Below the pieces are notes generated by a model. That model was given only the letters and a program-made list of their open reading frames with translations, had not been told where the DNA came from and did not search any database. From the NCBI GenBank assembly GCA_041608535.1, contig JBFISM010000054.1, positions 1 to 21,442 of the forward strand: DNA of 21,442 nt. Reading direction: 5' to 3'. A program made the translations under genes and the position numbers. Below are positions 1 to 8,182 of this stretch, one piece after another (the first letter of the stretch is position 1; each line of letters opens with the position of its first letter). Source of the DNA: JBFISM01 sp041608535 (lineage in GTDB: Bacteria; Actinomycetota; Acidimicrobiia; Spongiisociales; UBA5794).

Positions 1-24
1 CCTCCCGGGATCGCTCCCGGGAGG
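1..24 (-). terminator. Perfect 10-bp hairpin downstream of the solute-binding protein gene
   Basis: CCTCCCGGGA and TCCCGGGAGG form a perfect 10-bp stem around a 4-nt loop. Read in the minus-strand direction the loop is GCGA, a GNRA tetraloop. It lies 46 nt past the stop codon of the solute-binding protein gene. Any U-tract would be outside the window, so it may be a terminator or a hairpin that separates this abundant mRNA segment from downstream permease genes. Confidence 0.65.
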
Positions 25-70
25 CACCCCAGTATTTCACGTCAGAGTTGTTGTTCGCTACTCGTTCTTC

Positions 71-1900
71 CTAGTTGCGGAACCACTCCTCGACGTTCCA
101 GTACTCCGAATCCCAACCGTTGAGGTCGCCGAAGCCGCCGATGTCAGCGGACACGGCCGACACCTCGGCACGATGGATCAACGGGATGATGGCTCCAGCC
201 TCGATCATGGTGTCCTGAAGCTGGATCACCAGATCGTTGTACCCCGGGTCACCGATCGGCGTCTGCGAGGCTTGGGCCCACACATCGTCGTACTCCTGGG
301 AGTTGAGACGTGGGATGTTGTTGCCACCCCAGCTCGTCCCCGACGTCGGGATCTCCGTGGTCAACCAGCTGTTCAAGTAGCTGACCGGGTCCGGACCCGA
401 GGCGCCGTTGGTGAACATCTGCATGTCGGTGAAGAACTTCCAGATGCAGGCGTCGCTGGCGCAGGTGCCGTCGAAGAACAGCGAGGCGTCCTCGTTGCCC
501 ATGTTGGCCTCCACGCCGATCTCGGCCCAGTTCTCCTTGATGATCGCCTGGTTCGACTGACGCACCGCGTTGGTGGACGTCACATAGTCGAACGACAGCG
601 GGGTGCCATCGGTGAACTCGCGGATGCCGTCACCGTCATTGTCGAGGTAGCCGAGCTCATCGAGGATGGCGTTGGCTTCGTCGACGTTGCGGGTCAGACA
701 CCAGTCCTGGTTGGTCGTCGCCTGGTCACCGACCGGCCACAACGTGCAGATCGGTGCACCGGCAGCGCCATAACCGACGGCAACGAGTGCTTCACGATCG
801 ATCGCCAACGACAGCGCTCGGGCGAACTCGCCGTTGTCGAAGAAGACCGGGTTGGCGCCCGAGTTGTCGTCGCCGAACTCCGAGGGCGGGTCGGCATCGG
901 GGTCGGTCTGGTTCAGGTTGATGTGCTCCACCGAAGCGGCAAAGCCCGACTTGATGATACCGTTGCCGGCAGCCTCCATGGGCTGCAGGATCTCGGGTGC
1001 AACCTGCAGGTTCCAGCCGTAATCGGCTTCCCCGATCTCGAGGACGGAACGGGCCGATGCCTCGGCGTCGCCGCCACCCTTGATCTCGACGGTGCCGAAG
1101 AACGGTTGTCCGTCCGCAACACCGCGGTAGTTCGGGTTCATCTCGTACGTCACGGTGTCCTCAGGACGCAGCTCCGTCACCATGTACGGACCGGTACCCA
1201 CCGGAGCGAAGTTCTGCTCGGTGCACCCGGCCGCAGCGGCGCCGACACACCCCTGGAACTGCGCCCGCTGCAGCACCGGCTCCGTGTACGACACGAAGTC
1301 CAGATACGGGTAGGGCAGCGGATCGGTGAAGTTGATCTGGACCGTCTGATCGTCGAGCGCCACGACACTGTCCACCGTGGTGAAGTCTGCGGTGCAACCC
1401 GTCGCCGCGTCGGCGCAGTACTCCCACGTGAAGACGACATCGTCGGCCGTCAGCGGAGTGCCGTCCGACCACAGGACGCCTTCCTGGAGAGTCCACGTGA
1501 TCGAGGTGAAGTCGGCAGCGACACCACCGTTCTCCACCGTCGGGATCTCCGCGGCCAGCGCCGGGACGATGGTCCCGTCCGGGGCGAACTCGGCGAGCGG
1601 CTCGAGCACGAGCGACCCGGCGAGCAAGTCCTTGGTTCCGGATGACAACAGGGCATTGGCCTGAGATGGCGCCTGCCACTGCAGCATCAGCAAGTTGCCA
1701 CCCTGGCCGGCTGCCGAGTCCGGGGCGGGCGCTTCAGTCGTGTCGGCTGTGTCATCAGGGGCCGCCGTCGTATCGTCGCTCGGGGCCGTGGTGGTGGCTG
1801 CGGGTGCAGCCGTCGTGCCGTCGTCGTCTCCTGCGTCACCACACGCCGTTGCCACGAGGGCAATGACGGCGAGTAACGCGAGGAGCTTGAGTCTTCTCAT
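71..1900 (-). CDS. ABC transporter solute-binding lipoprotein, peptide type (SBP_bac_5 family)
   Basis: A 609-residue lipoprotein expected to capture peptides or similar solutes outside the membrane and deliver them to an ABC permease. The N-terminus has two Arg, a hydrophobic stretch and a lipobox ending at Cys20. A Thr/Ala/Asp/Pro-rich tether runs to about residue 65. The body has family 5 features: a LVLEPLAEF segment, the motif VLWSDGTPLTADDVVFTWEY around residues 140-160, GTGPYMV, and a C-terminal GFGDLNGWDSEYWNVEEW. Length is at the upper end for this family. The ATG start is supported by an AGGAGGT Shine-Dalgarno at 1906-1912 with a 5-nt spacer. The two ATPase genes lie just upstream on the same strand. 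The substrate cannot be read from sequence; dipeptide, oligopeptide, nickel or glutathione binders share this fold. Confidence 0.93.
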   Translation of the reverse strand: MRRLKLLALLAVIALVATACGDAGDDDGTTAAPAATTTAPSDDTTAAPDDTADTTEAPAPDSAAGQGGNLLMLQWQAPSQANALLSSGTKDLLAGSLVLEPLAEFAPDGTIVPALAAEIPTVENGGVAADFTSITWTLQEGVLWSDGTPLTADDVVFTWEYCADAATGCTADFTTVDSVVALDDQTVQINFTDPLPYPYLDFVSYTEPVLQRAQFQGCVGAAAAGCTEQNFAPVGTGPYMVTELRPEDTVTYEMNPNYRGVADGQPFFGTVEIKGGGDAEASARSVLEIGEADYGWNLQVAPEILQPMEAAGNGIIKSGFAASVEHINLNQTDPDADPPSEFGDDNSGANPVFFDNGEFARALSLAIDREALVAVGYGAAGAPICTLWPVGDQATTNQDWCLTRNVDEANAILDELGYLDNDGDGIREFTDGTPLSFDYVTSTNAVRQSNQAIIKENWAEIGVEANMGNEDASLFFDGTCASDACIWKFFTDMQMFTNGASGPDPVSYLNSWLTTEIPTSGTSWGGNNIPRLNSQEYDDVWAQASQTPIGDPGYNDLVIQLQDTMIEAGAIIPLIHRAEVSAVSADIGGFGDLNGWDSEYWNVEEWFRN

Positions 1901-1916
1901 TGACTACCTCCTGTGA

Positions 1917-1954
1917 ACGTCGGGGCAGAGAGACCCGACGTGTCATGCACGTTA
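1917..1954 (-). promoter_or_regulatory. Promoter and 5' stem-loop of the solute-binding protein gene
   Basis: On the minus strand a TAACGT hexamer (1949-1954) is a fair -10 element. It is followed seven bases later by a perfect 8-bp inverted repeat, ACGTCGGG (1917-1924) with CCCGACGT (1934-1941), and a 9-nt loop. A transcript starting around 1942-1947 would begin with this stem. It could be an mRNA-stabilising 5' hairpin or an operator overlapping the start site. No good -35 was seen. The promoter would let the binding protein be made in excess over the ATPases. Confidence 0.4.
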
Positions 1955-2025
1955 CCAGCGCATCGAGTTCTGCACCTGCGAATTGCGCTCGGCGGTCTTC
2001 CGTGCTCGGGGCAGCGCCCAGGCCG

Positions 2026-3075
2026 TCACTCGGCGAAATGGCACGCCGCCCAGTGGCCCGATTTGAGCTGACGCCACTCCGGAACCTCGGCGGAGCAGCG
2101 CTCTTGTGCGATCGGGCAGCGGGTATTGAACGGGCATCCGGGGGGTGGGTTCGCCGGACTGGGGATGTCGCCCTCGAGGATCACTCGCTTGCGGTCTGCC
2201 TCGACGACGGGGTCCGGCACCGGAACCGCCGACAACAGCGCCTGGGTGTACGGGTGGCGTGGCGTCATGTACAGCTCGTCGACGTCGGCCAGCTCCATGA
2301 TCCTCCCGAGGTAGAGCACCGCAACCCGGTCGGCGATGTGCCGCACCATCGAGAGGTCGTGGGAGATGAACAGATAGGTCAGACCGAGCGTGTTCTGCAG
2401 GTTCTCCAATAGGTTCACGATCTGGGACTGGATCGACACGTCGAGGGCGGCGATCGGCTCGTCACAGACGATGAAGTCCGGGCTGAGGGCGATGGCGCGG
2501 GCGATACCGATCCTCTGCCGCTGACCTCCGGAGAACTCGTGGGGGTAGCGGTTGCCGTGTTTCGGCTCGAGCCCGACGAGGGTGAGCAGCTCGTCGATGC
2601 GCTGGGTGCGGTCTTTGGCCGTGCCCGCACGATGCTCCCGCAGCGGCTCACCGATGATCGAGGCCACCGTCATGCGTGGATTGAGCGATGCATGCGGGTC
2701 CTGGAAGACCATCTGCATCTTGGGGCGTATCTTGCGCAGGGCCTCGCCTTTGGTCTCGGTCAGCTCGACACCCTCGAACACGATGCTGCCCTCGGTGGCG
2801 TTGTCGATTTGGAGCATCACCCGGCCGATGGTCGATTTTCCCGACCCGCTCTCGCCGACGAGACCCAGTGTCTCGCCGCGTTTGATGTCGAACGACACGC
2901 CGTCCACCGCCTTGACGTCGCCGATGTGGCGCCGGAGCAGCCCACCGAGAATCGGGAAGTACTTCTTGAGGTCACTGACGCTGACCAGCGACTCACCGGT
3001 TGGTGGCAACGTTGTCTCGGGGGCGCCGACCTGGTCGTGCTCAATAGACACGGCGCTGCGTCCCTGCTTCGACAT
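2026..3075 (-). CDS. Oligopeptide ABC transporter ATP-binding protein, OppF/DppF type
   Basis: A 349-residue cytoplasmic ATPase that would power a peptide permease as a heterodimer with the OppD-like protein. It has Walker A GESGSGKST near residue 75, the signature SGGQRQRIGIARAI, Walker B VCDEPIAALD and the switch HD in FISHDLS. A C-terminal oligopeptide-transporter domain contains CPFNTRCPIAQERC, whose cysteines are typical of this subfamily. DLKKYFPI and the RRHIGDVKAVDGVSF segment distinguish it as the F-type subunit. The ATG overlaps the end of the OppD gene by 35 bp, so translation is probably coupled. The gap to the binding-protein gene holds that gene's own promoter. Substrate unknown. 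Confidence 0.93.
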   Translation of the reverse strand: MSKQGRSAVSIEHDQVGAPETTLPPTGESLVSVSDLKKYFPILGGLLRRHIGDVKAVDGVSFDIKRGETLGLVGESGSGKSTIGRVMLQIDNATEGSIVFEGVELTETKGEALRKIRPKMQMVFQDPHASLNPRMTVASIIGEPLREHRAGTAKDRTQRIDELLTLVGLEPKHGNRYPHEFSGGQRQRIGIARAIALSPDFIVCDEPIAALDVSIQSQIVNLLENLQNTLGLTYLFISHDLSMVRHIADRVAVLYLGRIMELADVDELYMTPRHPYTQALLSAVPVPDPVVEADRKRVILEGDIPSPANPPPGCPFNTRCPIAQERCSAEVPEWRQLKSGHWAACHFAE

Positions 3076-4042
3076 CCCACCAGCACGCCACCTTCCGCTC
3101 GGCGGAAATGGGGATCAGCGGCGGATTCTCCTCCAGACAGCGGGTGAATGCGTAGGGGCAACGGGGAGCAAAGGTACACGCCTGCGGCTCGTCGTACAGG
3201 CTCGGCGGTGCCCCCTTGATGCTCACGAGATCGGACCCCTTCTGGTCGAGCCGGGGCAGCGAACCCAGCAACCCGATGGTGTAGGGATGCCGTGGCGAAC
3301 CGTAGAGCTCACCCACGGGCGCTTCCTCGACGATCTGCCCGCCGTACATCACGATCACCCGGTCGGCCAGACCGGCGATGACGCCGAGGTCGTGCGTGAT
3401 CCAGATCACCGCCGTGTTCAGCTTCTCCCTGAGGTCCCGCACCAGCTCGATGATCTGCGCCTGGATCGTCACGTCGAGGGCGGTCGTCGGCTCGTCGGCG
3501 ATGAGGATCTGCGGGCCGCACGCCAAAGCGACGGCGATCATCACCCGCTGGCGCATGCCGCCGGACAACTCGTGAGGGTATGCCTTGAGTCGTTGTTTGG
3601 GTGAGGGGATGCCCACCAGCTCGAGGAGCTCGATGGCCCGCTGCTCGCGGGCCTCCTCGGGAAGACGCTGGTGGATCCGCAGCGACTCCTCGATCTGGAA
3701 TCCGACGGTGAGCACGGGGTTGAGCGATGTCATCGGGTCCTGAAAGATGAAGCCGATGCGCCCGCCGCGAATCGTGCGGAGCTCTTCGACGTCGATCTTG
3801 AGCAAGTCCTTCCCCGCATAGATCGCCTCTCCTTTGACGATCTCACCGGGTGGCATCGGGATGAGACGCAGCAGCGACATCATGGTGACGCTCTTGCCCG
3901 AGCCACTCTCCCCGACGACCCCGAGAAACTCGCCAGAACGGACGTCGAAGCTCACACCGTTGACCGCATGGACGACCCCGTCCTGCGTGTCGAACTGGGT
4001 CGTCAGATCATTCACCTGAAGCACAGGTTGAACTTGCGTCAC
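3041..4042 (-). CDS. Oligopeptide ABC transporter ATP-binding protein, OppD/DppD type
   Basis: A 333-residue ATPase partner of the OppF-like protein. Motifs in order: VLQVNDLTTQF at the start, Walker A GESGSGKSV, signature LSGGMRQRVMIA, Walker B LIADEPTTALD, the switch in WITHDLG, and a C-terminal CTFAPRCPYAFTRC cysteine motif. The frame stays open to 4234, but those extra residues do not resemble the family. I chose the GTG at 4042, which gives the usual short N-terminus and follows GGAGG at 4045-4049, although the spacing is short. The next upstream candidate, ATG at 4096, has no ribosome-binding site and lies upstream of a plausible -10. No permease genes are visible. Confidence 0.92.
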   Translation of the reverse strand: MTQVQPVLQVNDLTTQFDTQDGVVHAVNGVSFDVRSGEFLGVVGESGSGKSVTMMSLLRLIPMPPGEIVKGEAIYAGKDLLKIDVEELRTIRGGRIGFIFQDPMTSLNPVLTVGFQIEESLRIHQRLPEEAREQRAIELLELVGIPSPKQRLKAYPHELSGGMRQRVMIAVALACGPQILIADEPTTALDVTIQAQIIELVRDLREKLNTAVIWITHDLGVIAGLADRVIVMYGGQIVEEAPVGELYGSPRHPYTIGLLGSLPRLDQKGSDLVSIKGAPPSLYDEPQACTFAPRCPYAFTRCLEENPPLIPISAERKVACWWDVEAGTQRRVY

Positions 4043-4069
4043 AGGCCTCCAAGTCGTCGCAGCCTGCGT

Positions 4070-4075
4070 AGCGTA
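4070..4075 (-). promoter_or_regulatory. Candidate -10 element for oppDF
   Basis: TACGCT on the minus strand fits TANNNT and lies about 28 nt upstream of the GTG at 4042. This leaves a short leader with GGAGG. No convincing -35 was found. If real, it rules out the longer ATG start at 4096. Confidence 0.3.
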
Positions 4076-4122
4076 CCTGGATCGCGCTTCTTCCATCGAG
4101 CAAAACAGGAATGGCCAGGGCG

Positions 4123-4135
4123 GCCGATCATCGGC
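4123..4135. promoter_or_regulatory. 13-bp palindrome between divergent oppD and the small barrel gene
   Basis: GCCGAT-C-ATCGGC is a perfect 6-1-6 palindrome in the 172-bp divergent region between OppD and the gene at 4215. Its form and place suit a dimeric regulator. No regulator gene is adjacent, and a palindrome this short can occur by chance in GC-rich DNA. Confidence 0.25.
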
Positions 4136-4214
4136 TGAACATCGACCTGGAGGTGCGGCGTCACCGCCCGCTTCCACTGCGTAGGCTCGGTCGCAAGCTC
4201 CTGAAGGAGGATGG

Positions 4215-4514
4215 ATGAAGTTCAGCCAGCACATCGTCGTCTATGCAGACGATGCCGCCGCTCTCGGAGACCTGCTGCACGACTGGCACGCTTCGCAAGC
4301 AGGCACCGCCCCCGGTTTCACCGGAGCGAAGTTGCTGGCGTTCCGCGACAAGCCGGGCAGATTCGTCATCCAGGCCGACTTCGAGTCATGGGAGCTCGCC
4401 CAGAAGAACAACGACCGGCCGGAGACGCAGGAGTGGGCGGAGAAGCTGCTCGACCTCATCTCAGGCGAGCCGAAGTACGAGAACCTGGACGTGCTCGCCG
4501 TCTTCGACTCCTGA
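4215..4514 (+). CDS. Small protein, probable dimeric alpha/beta-barrel (antibiotic-monooxygenase-like) fold
   Basis: A 99-residue soluble protein without signal peptide or membrane segment. The pattern is strand (KFSQHIVVYA), helix (ALGDLLHDWHAS), strand (FTGAKLLAF), strand (RFVIQADFES), helix (TQEWAEKLLDLI) and strand (LDVLAVFDS). That resembles dimeric ferredoxin-like barrel proteins such as the ABM or Dabb groups, but this is a fold guess, not a family match. The ATG is well supported by AAGGAGG at 4204-4210 with a 4-nt spacer. An overlapping frame from the ATG at 4211 is not protein-like. A TAGGCT hexamer at 4182-4187 could be its -10. It is divergent from oppD and convergent with the M20 gene. 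Function unknown. Confidence 0.75.
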   Translation: MKFSQHIVVYADDAAALGDLLHDWHASQAGTAPGFTGAKLLAFRDKPGRFVIQADFESWELAQKNNDRPETQEWAEKLLDLISGEPKYENLDVLAVFDS

Positions 4515-4515
4515 G

Positions 4516-4543
4516 GCCGCTTCGGCACGGGGACCTTCGGGTC
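4516..4543. terminator. Two small hairpins between convergent genes
   Basis: GCCG-CTT-CGGC (4516-4526) and GACC-TTCG-GGTC (4532-4543, a UUCG tetraloop) sit between the stop of the small barrel gene and the stop of the M20 gene. The stems are only 4 bp and there is no U-tract, so this is a weak bidirectional terminator candidate. Confidence 0.3.
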
Positions 4544-5684
4544 AGAGCCGAGCCCAGACGTCCTGCTCCGCCATGTCGATGATGGTGTACGCCATGGCGA
4601 GCGCTCCGTCACGCAGCGCCTGATGGCCGGACGGGGTGATCGTCGCCGCGGCGAACTCGGGTTGATGATTCACGGCTCCGTTGGTCTCGATGCCGATGCC
4701 GGGATGGATCGCCGGCACCACCTGCGACACGTTGCCCATGTCAGATGAACCGCCGCTCGGTCCGCCCGTCTCGGCTTCCGTCGGCATCGGTCGTCCCAAC
4801 GACTCGGAGTTGGCCGCAAACAACGACGTCATGACCGGGTTGTTCACCATGTTCAGATAGGGGTGGGCCACCGTGTTGACCTCGAGCCGGCATCCCGTGG
4901 ACAGCGCGGCGGCATCGAAGCACGCCATGACCTTCGGCACCAGCACCTCGAGACGCTCGCTGTCGGCGGAGCGAATCCCCCACGTCGACTTCGTGTAGGA
5001 CGCAATGATGTTTGAGGCGTCTCCGCCGTGGTTCACCATGCAGTGCACCCGATCTCCCGCCAGCAGCGACTGACGCAAGGTGGCCACGTTCATGTAGGCG
5101 TTGACGAACGCATCGAGTGCGTTGACACCGTCCCACGGCGCATACGCCGCATGGGAGTCTTTGCCGAAGTACTCGACGGAGATGCTGTGGTTCGCCTGGA
5201 AGGAGGGATCCAGCTGATCGTCCGGCCCCGGATGCACCATCATGGCCGCTGCCGCATCCTCGAATGCCCCGGCGTTGATGAGATCCACCTTGCCCCCGCC
5301 ACCTTCCTCGGCGGGCGTTCCCAGCACCGTGATGCGGACACCGAGCTGGTCGACGAGCCCGGCAACGGCGATCCCGGCGCCGAGCGCCGCCGTGGCGATG
5401 ATGTTGTGCCCGCAGGCATGCCCCACCTTGGGCAGGGCGTCGTACTCGCAGCAGATGACCACTCGGGGGCCGGCCGAACCGACTGTGGCCTCGAAGGCCG
5501 TGTCGAGACCGTACGCCGGATACGTGACGGCAAAGCCCCTCTCGGCGAGGAGGCCGCTGAGCCACGCCGAGGACTCGTACTCCTCGTACGCCAGCTCGGG
5601 ATTCTCGTACATCCACTGTGATGTCGCCCGGAGGACGGGCTCCACGGATGAGAATGCTGCCTCGGCAGCTTGCTTGGTTGACAT
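4542..5684 (-). CDS. M20 family metal-dependent amidohydrolase (M20D/PM20D2-like)
   Basis: A 380-residue cytoplasmic amidohydrolase expected to cleave an amide bond in an N-acyl amino acid or dipeptide-like substrate with two metal ions. Visible motifs are GHACGHN (residues 88-94, ligands Cys91 and His93), PAEEGGGGK (about 125-132, general base and ligand glutamates), MVHPG (His151), KDSHAAYAPWDGVNALDA with His178 starting the dimerisation domain, and GGPSGGSSDMGNVS plus NHQPEF near the C-terminus. The cysteine in GHACGHN is typical of the M20D branch (AbgB, PM20D2, hippurate hydrolases) rather than ArgE or DapE. The ATG lacks a Shine-Dalgarno but has TACAGT 6 nt upstream. It may process imported peptides, but the link to the transporter is only by proximity. 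Confidence 0.9.
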   Translation of the reverse strand: MSTKQAAEAAFSSVEPVLRATSQWMYENPELAYEEYESSAWLSGLLAERGFAVTYPAYGLDTAFEATVGSAGPRVVICCEYDALPKVGHACGHNIIATAALGAGIAVAGLVDQLGVRITVLGTPAEEGGGGKVDLINAGAFEDAAAAMMVHPGPDDQLDPSFQANHSISVEYFGKDSHAAYAPWDGVNALDAFVNAYMNVATLRQSLLAGDRVHCMVNHGGDASNIIASYTKSTWGIRSADSERLEVLVPKVMACFDAAALSTGCRLEVNTVAHPYLNMVNNPVMTSLFAANSESLGRPMPTEAETGGPSGGSSDMGNVSQVVPAIHPGIGIETNGAVNHQPEFAAATITPSGHQALRDGALAMAYTIIDMAEQDVWARL

Positions 5685-5690
5685 GTCAGG

Positions 5691-5696
5691 ACTGTA
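5691..5696 (-). promoter_or_regulatory. Leaderless-type -10 (TACAGT) for the M20 gene
   Basis: TACAGT on the minus strand ends 6 nt before the ATG at 5684, so transcription would start at or next to the start codon. No ribosome-binding site is present. It is one of seven such placements in the window. Confidence 0.45.
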
Positions 5697-5721
5697 TCCG
5701 GGGTGGCGACCTGCGCACCAT

Positions 5722-6576
5722 TCAGGCGAGAACCTCCCAACCCGCCGGGAGCGGGCGCATCACTGCCACGCCGCGCACTCCGGCCGGCACCTGAGCGACC
5801 GCCGCGTGCGCTTCGTCGTCGTCCACGAAGAAGCCATAGAGCGCCGGACCGCTACCGGACAGAGCCACCGGACGCTGCCAGGTGGCGGCCAGGGTTGCTC
5901 TCCAGTCGTCGAGCTCGGGGGTCAACGCAACCGCCGCCGGGTGGAGATCGTTGCGCAGCGGTGCGTAATCCCGCACTGCAGGCGGCAGGTCGGCGCCGCC
6001 GATCTCGGGGCCGTGCGGTGCGTCGAGCCGGTCCCACGCAGCGAAGACGTCTGCAGTGGACAGCTCGAACGGGGGGACGACCATCGCCAGGGCGAACCCG
6101 TCCAGTGGTGGCACATGGGTTACCCGCTCACCGCGCCCCTCCACGATCGCTGAGCCACCGGTGGTGCAGAACGGCACGTCAGACCCGAGCGTCGGCGCCA
6201 GTGGGAGCACGTCGTCGATGGGGAGTCCCAGCGACATCGCGGTTGCGACCAGTGCGGCTGCCGCATCGGCGCTGCCCCCACCCAGCCCGGCTGCGACCGG
6301 GATGCGTTTGCGCAAGCGAAGTCGGAACGCTCGGGACACTCCGGTCTGCTCGAGCACGGCGCACACCGCCCGCCATGCGAGGTTGTCCTCGTCATCGGGC
6401 ACGGCTTCTCCCTCCCAGCCCACGATGCCGGGCTCAGCGGTGCCGCCGACCAGCTCCAGCTCGTCGCGCAGCGATACCGACTGGAACAAGCCTCGCACCG
6501 GGTGGTAGCCGTCACTGCGCACCGATCCAACGTGCAGTGCGAAATTGACCTTGGCGTGGGCAGCTATGTGGATCAC
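5722..6576 (-). CDS. ispE: 4-diphosphocytidyl-2-C-methyl-D-erythritol kinase
   Basis: A GHMP-superfamily kinase of 284 residues that phosphorylates the 2-hydroxyl of CDP-methylerythritol with ATP, the fourth step of the MEP isoprenoid pathway. AKVNFALHVG (residues 8-17) carries the conserved Lys9 and Asn11. RSDGYHPV follows. The glycine-rich ATP motif PVAAGLGGGSADAAAAL covers 93-109 and includes the catalytic Asp104. The C-terminal GSGPALYGFF is the third GHMP motif. Length is normal. The start is a GTG at 6576 overlapping the rsmA stop as GTGA, which implies translational coupling. It is the last gene of the metG-tatD-rsmA-ispE run. Its presence argues that this organism makes isoprenoids by the MEP route. 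Confidence 0.96.
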   Translation of the reverse strand: MIHIAAHAKVNFALHVGSVRSDGYHPVRGLFQSVSLRDELELVGGTAEPGIVGWEGEAVPDDEDNLAWRAVCAVLEQTGVSRAFRLRLRKRIPVAAGLGGGSADAAAALVATAMSLGLPIDDVLPLAPTLGSDVPFCTTGGSAIVEGRGERVTHVPPLDGFALAMVVPPFELSTADVFAAWDRLDAPHGPEIGGADLPPAVRDYAPLRNDLHPAAVALTPELDDWRATLAATWQRPVALSGSGPALYGFFVDDDEAHAAVAQVPAGVRGVAVMRPLPAGWEVLA

Positions 6577-7391
6577 GGTTGCTCCGCTGCCTCGGCGATC
6601 TCGAGGTACGCCTCCGGCGGCAGATCCTCAGCTCGGCTCGTGGGGTCGATGCCGGCCCGACCCAGCACCGCAAGCGGATCCGGCAACACCGTGGCGAGGG
6701 AGCGACGCAACATCTTGCGGCGCTGGCCAAAGGCGGCGCCGGCCAGCCGCTCTGCCGCGTCGACCAGACGATGTGGTGTCACCCTCACGATCTCGATCAC
6801 TGCAGAGTCGACATCGGGTGGAGGAAGAAACACGCTGCGCCCTACTGGGAACGAGCTCCTCACTCGACTCCGCAACCCGACCACCACCGAGGGGAATCCG
6901 TATCGCTTGGAACCGGGTCCGGCAGAGAGCCGAGCCGCGACTTCGCGTTGCACCATGACGACGAAGCGGGTGAGGTTCGGCGCGGCGCGCAGCGCCTCGA
7001 GCAGCAGCGGCGTACCCACGTTGTAGGGCAGGTTGGCGACCATGGTCCACGGTCCATCGCCCAACTCGGCCACGAGATCGACGGCGGTGACGTCGGCGAA
7101 ACGGAGATCGACGTCGACGCCGGCAAGCGCCTCCGTGAGCACGGGACGCAGATGCTCGTCCACCTCGTAGGCCACCACCGCGGCGCCGGTGGCGGCCAGC
7201 GCCAGGGTGAGGGTCCCTGTACCCGCACCAACCTCGACCACCCGATCACCGGGACCGATCTCGGCCAGCGCAACTATGCGCTCGATGGTGTTGGGGTCGG
7301 CGAGAAAGTGTTGACCGAGCTGCTTGTTCGGTCGATGGCCGTGCTTGTCGAGCAAGGTGCGAATCGCTGCCCGCCCCTGTGCACCACTCAT
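6573..7391 (-). CDS. rsmA: 16S rRNA dimethyladenosine transferase RsmA (KsgA)
   Basis: A 272-residue SAM-dependent enzyme that dimethylates two adjacent adenosines in the helix 45 loop of 16S rRNA, a late step in small-subunit assembly. Key segments: NKQLGQHFL (residues 22-30), SAM motif I VVEVGAGTGTLT (51-62), YEVDEH (75-80), catalytic NLPYN (120-124), then VMVQREVAARL and the C-terminal FGQRRKMLRRSL. The frame is open far upstream, but the ATG at 7391 gives the normal length and overlaps the tatD stop as ATGA. The upstream part of the frame is antisense-like arginine-rich sequence. Its stop overlaps the ispE GTG. Confidence 0.97.
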   Translation of the reverse strand: MSGAQGRAAIRTLLDKHGHRPNKQLGQHFLADPNTIERIVALAEIGPGDRVVEVGAGTGTLTLALAATGAAVVAYEVDEHLRPVLTEALAGVDVDLRFADVTAVDLVAELGDGPWTMVANLPYNVGTPLLLEALRAAPNLTRFVVMVQREVAARLSAGPGSKRYGFPSVVVGLRSRVRSSFPVGRSVFLPPPDVDSAVIEIVRVTPHRLVDAAERLAGAAFGQRRKMLRRSLATVLPDPLAVLGRAGIDPTSRAEDLPPEAYLEIAEAAEQP

Positions 7392-8182
7392 GACCGGGGT
7401 CCACCGAAGATCCGGCGGGCGGTGCCTGTGGTTCGGGAGGAGACTTCTGCGGAGTCCATTCCCCACACCTCCGCGAGCACTGCGCCGACGATGGCGACGT
7501 TGGCGGGCTCGTTGAGCTCGTGACGATGGGGTGGCGGCGTCAGATAGGGCGTGTCGGTCTCGACCATGGTTCGGTCGGGTGGGGCGTGCTTGGCTCCGAG
7601 CCGCACCGTCTCTCCTGTGTCGAACGTCAGCGGCCCGGCATAGGAGAACGTGACTCCCAACTCGGCGAAGCGCTTGGTCCACCGGGTGCCGCCCGTCCAA
7701 CAATGCAGCACCGCAAGCTCGCCAAGCTGGATGGCCTCGAGCTCGGCGTGAACGTCGGCGAAGGCATCGCGACAGTGGATGATCACCGGCTTGCCCAGCG
7801 CCGCAGCCAGCTCGAGCTGGTGGCGAAACGCGATACGTTGCTCATCTCGTCGTGACAGGTTGCGGTAGTAGTCGAGCCCGCACTCGCCCACGGCCGCCGC
7901 ATCGGCAGCCAGACCTGCGATGACATCGCCGGCCTCCGGCCAGCGGGACGCTTCGTGGGGGTGCAGACCTGCGGTCCACAGCGCCATGTCCGGGAACCGC
8001 AATGCCAGATCACGGGCGGCCACAGATGTCGCCTCGTCGATCCCCGGTACCACGAGCCACTCGACCCCTGCTCTGCTCGCCCGTTCGATGAGCCGCTGCG
8101 GGTTGCGGTCGGTGAAGAACAAGTGACAGTGCGTGTCGACCCACGTCAGCGCTCGGGAGGGGTGTACCGCCGGCTCCGTCAC
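7388..8182 (-). CDS. tatD: TatD family metal-dependent deoxyribonuclease
   Basis: A 264-residue TIM-barrel hydrolase, probably acting as a 3'-5' exonuclease in DNA repair or turnover. Metal-binding motifs are in order: VDTHCHLFF (His18, His20), GECGLDYYR (Glu ligand), VIIHCRDAF, VLHCWTGG, and METDTPYLTP-like VETDTPYLTPPPHR with the final Asp. The long upstream frame is a shadow of metG. I chose the GTG at 8182 because it overlaps the metG stop as GTGA and gives the standard length. It sits second in the metG operon, the same neighbourhood as in Bacillus (yabD/dayD). Confidence 0.95.
   Translation of the reverse strand: MTEPAVHPSRALTWVDTHCHLFFTDRNPQRLIERASRAGVEWLVVPGIDEATSVAARDLALRFPDMALWTAGLHPHEASRWPEAGDVIAGLAADAAAVGECGLDYYRNLSRRDEQRIAFRHQLELAAALGKPVIIHCRDAFADVHAELEAIQLGELAVLHCWTGGTRWTKRFAELGVTFSYAGPLTFDTGETVRLGAKHAPPDRTMVETDTPYLTPPPHRHELNEPANVAIVGAVLAEVWGMDSAEVSSRTTGTARRIFGGPRS

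Noticed and set aside
173..1645. A 490-codon open frame on the plus strand opposite the solute-binding protein gene
   Set aside because: It is antisense to a clear family member, has Arg/Val/Gly-rich shadow composition typical of GC-rich DNA, and shows no domain.
4043..4234. Extension of OppD to the upstream ATG codons at 4096 or 4234
   Set aside because: The extra residues do not fit the family, lack a ribosome-binding site and would run into the opposite-strand gene and a plausible promoter.
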